Both the position numbers and the translations under genes were made by a program. A DNA stretch of 51,111 bases from an uncultured Ruminococcus sp. (GTDB taxonomy: Bacteria > Bacillota > Clostridia > Oscillospirales > CAG-272), in the NCBI GenBank assembly GCA_902762505.1, contig CACWOQ010000009.1:1-51111 (forward strand), in the 5' to 3' direction. Below, piece after piece: positions 45,654-51,111 of this stretch. Position 1 is the first letter of the stretch; every line of letters starts with the position of its first letter. The notes beneath the pieces were generated by a model, which saw nothing but the letters and a program-made list of their open reading frames with translations, did no database searches and was not told the origin of the DNA.

Positions 45654-46291
45654 GCGTACTTGAAGAAATTTCCGAAAATCTGCAAAAAGGCAAAGCCAAG
45701 ATCGTAAAAGAGCTCGTACAGAACGCGGTCGATTCCGGTATCGATCCGGAGACGGTGCTTCGTGAGGGACTTCTCCCCGGTATGAGCGTCATAGGCGAGA
45801 AATTCAAGAACAACGAGGTCTACGTGCCCGAAGTGCTCGTCGCCGCGAGAGCGATGAACACGGGTGCGCAGGTGTTGAAGCCCTATCTTGAAAAAGCCGG
45901 CGTCAAGGCGGCCGGCAAGGTCTGCATCGGCACCGTGCAGGGAGACCTGCACGACATAGGCAAGAACCTTGTCAAAATGATGATGGAGGGCAAGGGACTT
46001 GAGGTCGTCGACCTCGGCACGGACGTCGCGCCGGAAACGTTCATTCAGACGGCGATAGAACAGAACTGTCAGATCATCTGCTGCTCCGCTCTGCTCACGA
46101 CCACGATGGGCGTTATGGAGGAGGTCGTGAAAAAAGCAGTCGAGGCGGGCATCAGGGACAAGGTGAAGATAATGATAGGCGGAGCCCCGGTAGACGAGGC
46201 GTTCTGCGAAAAGATCGGCGCCGACAAATACACGCCCGACGCCGCTTCCGCCGCAGACGCCGCGGCGGAATTCTGCGCCTCCATGGCCTGA
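45650..46291 (+). CDS. Corrinoid (B12-binding) methyl-carrier protein
   Basis: A 213-residue protein of the MtaC/MttC/MtbC type: an N-terminal helical cap (about 1-85) and a B12-binding Rossmann domain with the D-x-H-x-x-G motif at 99-104 (His101 is the cobalt ligand), then S-A-L-L-T-T-T-M and I-G-G-A-P-V. It carries the methyl group between the URO-D methyltransferases and the acceptor. It starts inside the stop of the cellulase-like gene. Length and motifs are typical; function in methyl transfer is well supported by family. Confidence 0.93.
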   Translation: MSVLEEISENLQKGKAKIVKELVQNAVDSGIDPETVLREGLLPGMSVIGEKFKNNEVYVPEVLVAARAMNTGAQVLKPYLEKAGVKAAGKVCIGTVQGDLHDIGKNLVKMMMEGKGLEVVDLGTDVAPETFIQTAIEQNCQIICCSALLTTTMGVMEEVVKKAVEAGIRDKVKIMIGGAPVDEAFCEKIGADKYTPDAASAADAAAEFCASMA

Positions 46292-46353
46292 TCATCCGGG
46301 CGGATACTTTACCGGAAGCGCTTGACGGATATTACGGAGAAGGATAAAAACAT

Positions 46354-48897
46354 ATGAAAAAAAGAACGGTATCGGCCTTATCGCTTTTTCTGTCTGCCCT
46401 GTTCGTCCTGTCGGCGTGCACGGGAAGCATTGAAACGGAGACCGTCACGGATACGGAGCCTTCAACGGCGACGGACAGAGAGACTGACACGGAGCCCGTC
46501 ACGGAAACCGGGGAGAAGATGACCGCGGCTCCCGAGCCTCCGCCCTACGACGACACGCACGCTTATATCTTCGCGTCAAACGACAAAAAGACGAAATGGG
46601 TAAGCCGCGGTGCGGAGATCAGCCGTGAATTCAACGTGCTGAAAATGATCCCCACCGACCACGACCCGATGATCTACTGTACCTTTGACGAGAGCGAGCG
46701 GTTCGATTCGCAGGAATACCGTTTCGTCGCTTACAGATACAACGTCACGTCGTCGATCAATCAGGGCGTTTTCTTCGTCGGATCCGAGGATCATCCCGAT
46801 TTCAGCGATTCGGGGCTTACGTGGATCAACGTGAAAAACGACGGAAAATGGACGGACAACGTCACCGACATGAGCAAAAACGCTTTCTGGGAGGGTACGA
46901 TCACCTCTTTCAGAGTCGACCCGATAAACTCGGGCAGCCACGACAAAAAAGCCGTGATCCTGCTCGACCGGATCGGATTCTTCAAGACCGAGCAGGACGC
47001 ACGCGACTTTCTGTCATGCGCGAAGGAGCCGGATTATTCAGAATCCGTATCGTTTTCAAAGGGCTTTGCCAAAGCGGTCGTCCCCGGCGGCACGCTGAAA
47101 GCCGGCTACGATAGCTCCGATTATCTGCTGAAGCTCGATTCTCCCGCAGAGATAAAGAACGGGATCTCTCCGCTCGTCGCGGTGACCGTCGACGGTGTAC
47201 AGAAGATCGTACCCGTGCAATACGTCAACTCCGTCGGCTTCGTCTCCTACCTTGCCGGACAGGCGGGTGAATACACGCTCGTATACCCGGATAAAGCCGC
47301 GGTGACGGACGCGGATTTCGTGATTTCGCGCGGGATAATGACGGAGGAGGACGTTGCCGCGTCGTCGTTTTCGGTATTCCGGATCGGCGAGCTTCTGTTT
47401 AACGCCCTCGGCAAGCCGGGCGTTCCCGCTCCCGATTTCAGCAGAGCGGCGAACACGGAGGACGCGGCGTGGCTGATAAGCAATTATCTGAGATTGCTGA
47501 ACATAACTCCGTACACCGACCCTGCTCTTGAGATCAAAGGCAGAGAGGATCTGAGTCTCGCGATATGCTCCGGCATCGTCACCGACTTATCACCGGGCGC
47601 CGTAACGGGCGAAGAGCTGGCGTCGATCCTTGTGCGCTTTGTTAAAGCCGTGCTCGGTCAGCCGGTATTGCTTTCAAATATCAAGGAAAACGCCGGCATC
47701 GTCATCGGCGCATGGTCGAATTTCAACTTCGACGTTACGGATGAAACGTTAAAGACATTTGCGGACGCCGGGCTTTCTCTTCTGATAGATCTCGGCAGCA
47801 TCGAACAGCGCGGAGTGATCGACACCGTGATGCAAAGCGCCGGAAAATACGGCGTCAGGGTGCTGAGAACCAATTACAGCCCGTCGAAATTCAAGGCGTC
47901 GGATCCGGATCCGATACCTTCACTCTGCTGCGAGTATTACGATTTCGATTCATATTACGGCAATCTGATATTCGACGAGCCGGGTTCGGACAGCTTCTCC
48001 ATGATGGCTGATATCGCCGGGTATTACGGAAAAGCCCTGCCGGGCAAGCTGTGTTACTATAATCTGCTTCCCATGTACGCGAATGCCGCGCAGCTCAAAT
48101 ACGGCGCCAGCGCCGCGAGGATCGACTATTACGACCCGGATCCGGATCTGTATAAAAAATACGTCTCCGCGTACGCCGGGACCGTCCCCGGGGATTACAT
48201 GTGCGTGGACGTATACCCGTACCGCTCGAACGGAAGCAAGAAGACCGTATACACGGAATATCTTAAAAATCTTGCGATATTCGCGGACGCCTGCCGCAAA
48301 TATGACCGCGATTTCTGGCTGTTCATACAGTCAACGGACTATGACGGCGGAAAATGGGCGCCGGATTATTCCGATATCAGATGGCAGCTTTATATCGGCG
48401 CCTCGTTCGGCGTCAAGACGTTCTTGCATTACCTTTACAACTACAACAATCATCACGCCCTGGTGGACGCCGGGAAAACGACCGAGATATACGACGCCGC
48501 AAAAAAGGCGAATCACGAGCTGCTCGCCTTCTCAGACGATTACGGCAGATACGAAAACGTCGGAGCCTTCAACGTCAACTGCGAAAAATCAAAATACAGA
48601 TACGCGCAGTTTGACGGTCAGTACGACGGTCTTACGGATCTTACGGATATACAGTCGTCCGATCCGCTTCTTTTCGGCTGTTTCAAGGAAAAGGACGGCG
48701 ACGGATACGCCTTCACCGTCGTGAACATGGCGGAGCCGGGAAAAACGAAAAATGCAGCCGCGGTGAGCTTCAGACTCGGCAGCGCAAGATCGGTACAAGT
48801 ATGGGCTTCGGGTCAGAAGTCGGAGCTTCTGCCCGTAAACGGCGTTTACACGTTATCGCTTGACAACGCCGAAGGCGTGTTCGTAACGGTGGATTAA
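46354..48897 (+). CDS. Large lipoprotein with C-terminal TIM-barrel-like domain
   Basis: An 847-residue lipoprotein (lipobox L-S-A-C, long Thr/Glu/Asp linker). The N-terminal part (about 65-340) looks beta-rich and ligand-binding, and the middle carries a helical region with an S-layer-like feel (about 345-440). The last 400 residues resemble a glycosidase barrel (I-V-I-G-A-W-S-N-F-N-F, L-I-F-D-E-P, D-V-Y-P-Y-R-S-N-G) with a terminal beta domain. A candidate catalytic acid is the Glu of D-E-P. It is the only exported product of this operon, so it may capture or trim the substrate outside. No family name is assigned. Confidence 0.72.
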   Translation: MKKRTVSALSLFLSALFVLSACTGSIETETVTDTEPSTATDRETDTEPVTETGEKMTAAPEPPPYDDTHAYIFASNDKKTKWVSRGAEISREFNVLKMIPTDHDPMIYCTFDESERFDSQEYRFVAYRYNVTSSINQGVFFVGSEDHPDFSDSGLTWINVKNDGKWTDNVTDMSKNAFWEGTITSFRVDPINSGSHDKKAVILLDRIGFFKTEQDARDFLSCAKEPDYSESVSFSKGFAKAVVPGGTLKAGYDSSDYLLKLDSPAEIKNGISPLVAVTVDGVQKIVPVQYVNSVGFVSYLAGQAGEYTLVYPDKAAVTDADFVISRGIMTEEDVAASSFSVFRIGELLFNALGKPGVPAPDFSRAANTEDAAWLISNYLRLLNITPYTDPALEIKGREDLSLAICSGIVTDLSPGAVTGEELASILVRFVKAVLGQPVLLSNIKENAGIVIGAWSNFNFDVTDETLKTFADAGLSLLIDLGSIEQRGVIDTVMQSAGKYGVRVLRTNYSPSKFKASDPDPIPSLCCEYYDFDSYYGNLIFDEPGSDSFSMMADIAGYYGKALPGKLCYYNLLPMYANAAQLKYGASAARIDYYDPDPDLYKKYVSAYAGTVPGDYMCVDVYPYRSNGSKKTVYTEYLKNLAIFADACRKYDRDFWLFIQSTDYDGGKWAPDYSDIRWQLYIGASFGVKTFLHYLYNYNNHHALVDAGKTTEIYDAAKKANHELLAFSDDYGRYENVGAFNVNCEKSKYRYAQFDGQYDGLTDLTDIQSSDPLLFGCFKEKDGDGYAFTVVNMAEPGKTKNAAAVSFRLGSARSVQVWASGQKSELLPVNGVYTLSLDNAEGVFVTVD

Positions 48898-49455
48898 ATG
48901 GATAAAAACGAATTTTTCGATCATCTCGCCGACCGGATGATATCATACGGGGCTTACAAAGCCCGGGTGATACCGGTATCGGACGTTGAAACGGACGAAT
49001 CCTTCCGACGTCTGTGCGAGCAGAACGTTTGCGGAAACTACGGCAAAAACTGGGCTTGCCCGCCGGACGCCGGCGGGATAACGGAGCTTATCGCGGAGCT
49101 TCGCTCGTACGAATACATCCTTGTATGGCAGACCGTCGGCACCCTCGAGGACAGTTACGATTTCGAGGGCATGGTCGAAGCGGGAAAGCTTCACACAAAG
49201 ACGATAAACGAAGCACGCGCTTTCTGTCCGGGCGAGCCGTTTTCACGGTATCTCTGCCTCGGCGCGGGCGGCTGCTCCGTCTGTGAGGTCTGCGCGAAGC
49301 GCACCGGCGAGCCGTGCAGGCACCCGGATCTGATGACGCCTTCACTTGAAACTTACGGCGTTAACGTCTCGAAGCTTGCGCCTGCCGCCGGGATGAAATA
49401 CATAAACGGTCAGAACACGGTGACGTATTTCGCCGCCGTTCTGTTCGATATTTAA
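48898..49455 (+). CDS. DUF2284 cysteine-rich metal-binding protein
   Basis: A 185-residue soluble protein with two cysteine clusters: C-E-Q-N-V-C…W-A-C-P-P and C-L-G-A-G-G-C-S-V-C-E-V-C…C, matching the DUF2284 predicted metal-binding family. It probably binds an iron-sulfur cluster and is often found with corrinoid methyltransferases or oxidoreductases. Its ATG follows directly on the preceding TAA. It may supply electrons to the corrinoid activase encoded four bases downstream (inference). Confidence 0.85.
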   Translation: MDKNEFFDHLADRMISYGAYKARVIPVSDVETDESFRRLCEQNVCGNYGKNWACPPDAGGITELIAELRSYEYILVWQTVGTLEDSYDFEGMVEAGKLHTKTINEARAFCPGEPFSRYLCLGAGGCSVCEVCAKRTGEPCRHPDLMTPSLETYGVNVSKLAPAAGMKYINGQNTVTYFAAVLFDI

Positions 49456-49459
49456 CGGT

Positions 49460-50959
49460 ATGATAACTGTAACCCTTAACGGAAAAGAATACAAAACCGA
49501 GCCCGGGATATGCCTCGGGCAGCTCGCGGCGCGCGAGGGCGCCGTCGCCATGATCTGCGGCGGACACGGAAAATGCGGAAAATGCCGCGGTACCGTATCG
49601 GGCGCCGTCTCGGCTCCGACCGGGCTTGAGGAGCGGATACTCGGCGAAAAGCTCAAGGAAGGCGTCCGACTGCTTTGCAGAACGTACGCGGAGGGCAATT
49701 GCACGGTAACGACGGAGACGGACGGTGCGGCGCGGATCAGAGGCGACGGCGATCTTCCCCCGCACGAACACCGGCCGTGCTTTTCACGGTACGGCGTCGC
49801 CGCCGACGTTGGCACGACCACCGTCGCCGTCAGGCTGTACGGAGCGGACGGCTCCCTTCTCTCTTCAAAAAGCGCGCTGAACCCTCAGAGAGCGTTCGGC
49901 GCCGACGTGATCTCGCGTATGGAAGCGGCGCTTTCAGGCAAAGCCGCGGAGCTTGCCGCGCTGATAGGCGGCTCTCTTTCCGGATTGATAAACGGGCTTG
50001 CGCGTGACGCCGGGATCTCACCTTCCGATATCGACGGCGCGGTCGTCACGGGAAACACCGTCATGCTGCATCTGCTCACAAAAACGGACCCGGAGCCGCT
50101 CACTCACGCGCCTTTTGAGGCGAGGCGGCTTTTCGGCGAGACGGTTTCCGCAAAAGACCTCGGCATAGATGCTTTGCCGGCGGACACCGGGGTATATCTG
50201 CCGCCGTGCGTTTCGGCTTTCGTCGGAGCGGACACGGTGACGGCGATAGCCGCGTCGGAATTCGACAAGGGCAACGGCGTCGCGGTGCTGACGGATATCG
50301 GCACGAACGGAGAAACGGCGCTCAGATACGGCGGAGGTATCCTCGCCTGCTCTACGGCGGCGGGTCCGGCGTTCGAAGGAGCCGGGATAGAAATGGGCAT
50401 GGGCGGCTCGCCCGGCGCGATAGACCGCGTGACTGCAAATCCCGACGGAACGTACTCCGTCAGCGTCATAGGCGGGATACCGTCCGCCGGCATATGCGGA
50501 AGCGGCATTGTCGACGCGCTCGCGTCGTTCATCGACACGGGGGCGATCGACGAGACGGGCTTCATGGAGGACGACCCCGTAACGCTGTCGCCGCCGGTCG
50601 TGATAACTCAGAAGGACGTGCGCGCCGCGCAGCTTGCGAAAAGTGCGATACACGCCGGCATAAGAACGCTCCTCTGCACGGCGGGCGTCGGATGCAGCGA
50701 GGTCGGCACGCTTTATATCGCGGGCGGCTTCGGCAGTTATCTCGACGTCGGCAACGCCGGGAAAATCGGACTTATACCGCCGGAGCTTGCGCCGAAGGTA
50801 ACGGTCCTCGGCAATGCCGCTCTTTCCGGCGCCTCGCTTATGCTTCTGTGCGAACCGAAGAGAAAAGAATACGAGTCCGTCTGCCGGAAAATTAAGCTCG
50901 TTGAGCTTGCGGCGAATCCCGTTTTCGTTCGGGAATACACGGAGCGTATGATGTTTTGA
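49460..50959 (+). CDS. Corrinoid-activating ferredoxin/ASKHA protein (RACo/activating-enzyme type)
   Basis: ATP-dependent reductive activase that returns oxidised Co(II) corrinoid to Co(I). A plant-type [2Fe-2S] ferredoxin domain uses Cys33, Cys39, Cys42 and Cys73 (C-x5-C-x2-C-x30-C). A DUF4445/ASKHA domain follows with D-V-G-T-T-T (about 116-121), D-I-G-T-N-G-E and I-A-G-G-F-G-S-Y near the end. This architecture (COG3894) is that of the activating enzyme of acetogen O-demethylases. The 499 residues are slightly shorter than typical RACo proteins (about 600), lacking part of the linker. The start has a weak ribosome site, so translational coupling is likely. Confidence 0.9.
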   Translation: MITVTLNGKEYKTEPGICLGQLAAREGAVAMICGGHGKCGKCRGTVSGAVSAPTGLEERILGEKLKEGVRLLCRTYAEGNCTVTTETDGAARIRGDGDLPPHEHRPCFSRYGVAADVGTTTVAVRLYGADGSLLSSKSALNPQRAFGADVISRMEAALSGKAAELAALIGGSLSGLINGLARDAGISPSDIDGAVVTGNTVMLHLLTKTDPEPLTHAPFEARRLFGETVSAKDLGIDALPADTGVYLPPCVSAFVGADTVTAIAASEFDKGNGVAVLTDIGTNGETALRYGGGILACSTAAGPAFEGAGIEMGMGGSPGAIDRVTANPDGTYSVSVIGGIPSAGICGSGIVDALASFIDTGAIDETGFMEDDPVTLSPPVVITQKDVRAAQLAKSAIHAGIRTLLCTAGVGCSEVGTLYIAGGFGSYLDVGNAGKIGLIPPELAPKVTVLGNAALSGASLMLLCEPKRKEYESVCRKIKLVELAANPVFVREYTERMMF

Positions 50960-50987
50960 TATTACACGTCAAAAAACGCCGGCTGCA

Positions 50988-51038
50988 TTCGGCGCGGCGT
51001 GATAAGGAAGTGTTTTGTATAAACTTTGCCGCGCCGAA
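50988..51038. repeat. 11-base inverted repeat after the activase gene
   Basis: TTCGGCGCGGC (50988-50998) is perfectly inverted at 51028-51038, with 29 bases between. It is not followed by a clean T-run, so terminator use is uncertain. It forms the left part of a repeat-rich tail. Confidence 0.6.
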
Positions 51039-51096
51039 AATGAAGACGCCCGCAAGCGGGCTAATGAAGAAATGAAGACGCTTCGCTAATGAAGAA
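51039..51096. repeat. tandem direct repeat unit (AATGAAGACGC … CTAATGAAGAA)
   Basis: Two units: AATGAAGACGC at 51039-51049 and 51071-51081, CTAATGAAGAA at 51061-51071 and 51086-51096, with centres of 11 and 4 bases. The first centre extends into a perfect GCCCGC/GCGGGC hairpin (48-53 with 56-61 of the 51000s). It looks like an intergenic repeat family. Confidence 0.65.
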
Positions 51097-51111
51097 ATTC
51101 GAATTCAACGG

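Noticed and set aside
46292..46353. Internal promoter before the large lipoprotein gene (TTGACG … TAAAAA)
   Set aside because: The -10 candidate overlaps the ribosome binding site and is poor, so read-through from the upstream promoter is more likely.
1..51111. tRNA, rRNA, CRISPR arrays, insertion sequences or phage genes
   Set aside because: No cloverleaf, rRNA-like stretch, spaced direct-repeat array, transposase motif or terminal inverted repeats were found by reading.

Overview
The window looks like a chromosome segment of an anaerobic Gram-positive gut-type bacterium, probably an uncultured Clostridia (Oscillospirales-like). I infer this from strong AGGAGG ribosome binding sites, near-consensus TTGACA-N17-TATAAT promoters, many lipoproteins with acidic Thr/Glu linkers, glycan-degrading enzymes, macrodomain proteins and a corrinoid methyltransferase system. 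No rRNA, tRNA, CRISPR array, insertion sequence or phage gene was recognised.

Region 1 (238-9321, minus strand) is a seven-gene defence operon: Fic protein, HsdM, TIR-like protein (Cap12 type), HsdS, a PD-(D/E)xK-like protein, a HEPN-like protein and HsdR. It is read from one consensus promoter flanked by two copies of a 19-base operator-like sequence. The HEPN/nuclease, TIR and hsdS part is visibly AT-richer than hsdM and hsdR, so the operon looks mosaic.

Region 2 (9.5-23 kb) holds a GH99-like lipoprotein, a broken ORF between two similar terminator hairpins, an ADP-ribosylglycohydrolase-macrodomain fusion beside a second macrodomain protein, a MATE transporter with a terminator in its leader, and an arabinose-type operon (AraC, AraA-like isomerase, GH51, solute-binding lipoprotein).

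Region 3 (23-31.7 kb) holds a surface-anchored small protein, then a TetR-controlled redox operon (internally deleted aldo/keto reductase, decarboxylase-cupin, flavodoxin lipoprotein, DUF4405 membrane protein). Divergent from it is an operon of an alpha/alpha-barrel glycosidase-like protein, a CotH-kinase lipoprotein and a CBM9-like surface protein.

Region 4 (31.7-38.4 kb) is an uncharacterised module: a zinc-ribbon membrane protein, a 1,145-residue exported protein and a 100-residue membrane protein form a tightly coupled operon, divergent from a regulator-like protein with two N-terminal helix-turn-helix units.

Region 5 (38.4-51 kb) is a rhodanese lipoprotein followed by a long plus-strand operon from a perfect consensus promoter: two URO-D-family methyltransferases, GH95, a collapsed third URO-D gene, a homocysteine methyltransferase, a cellulase-like TIM barrel, a corrinoid protein, a large lipoprotein, a DUF2284 protein and an iron-sulfur ASKHA corrinoid activase. 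My reading is a corrinoid O-demethylase (methyltransferase I, corrinoid protein, activating enzyme, methyl acceptor) built into a glycan-utilisation locus. It may demethylate O-methylated sugars or glycosides and pass the methyl group to homocysteine. This is the strongest candidate for an undescribed system here.
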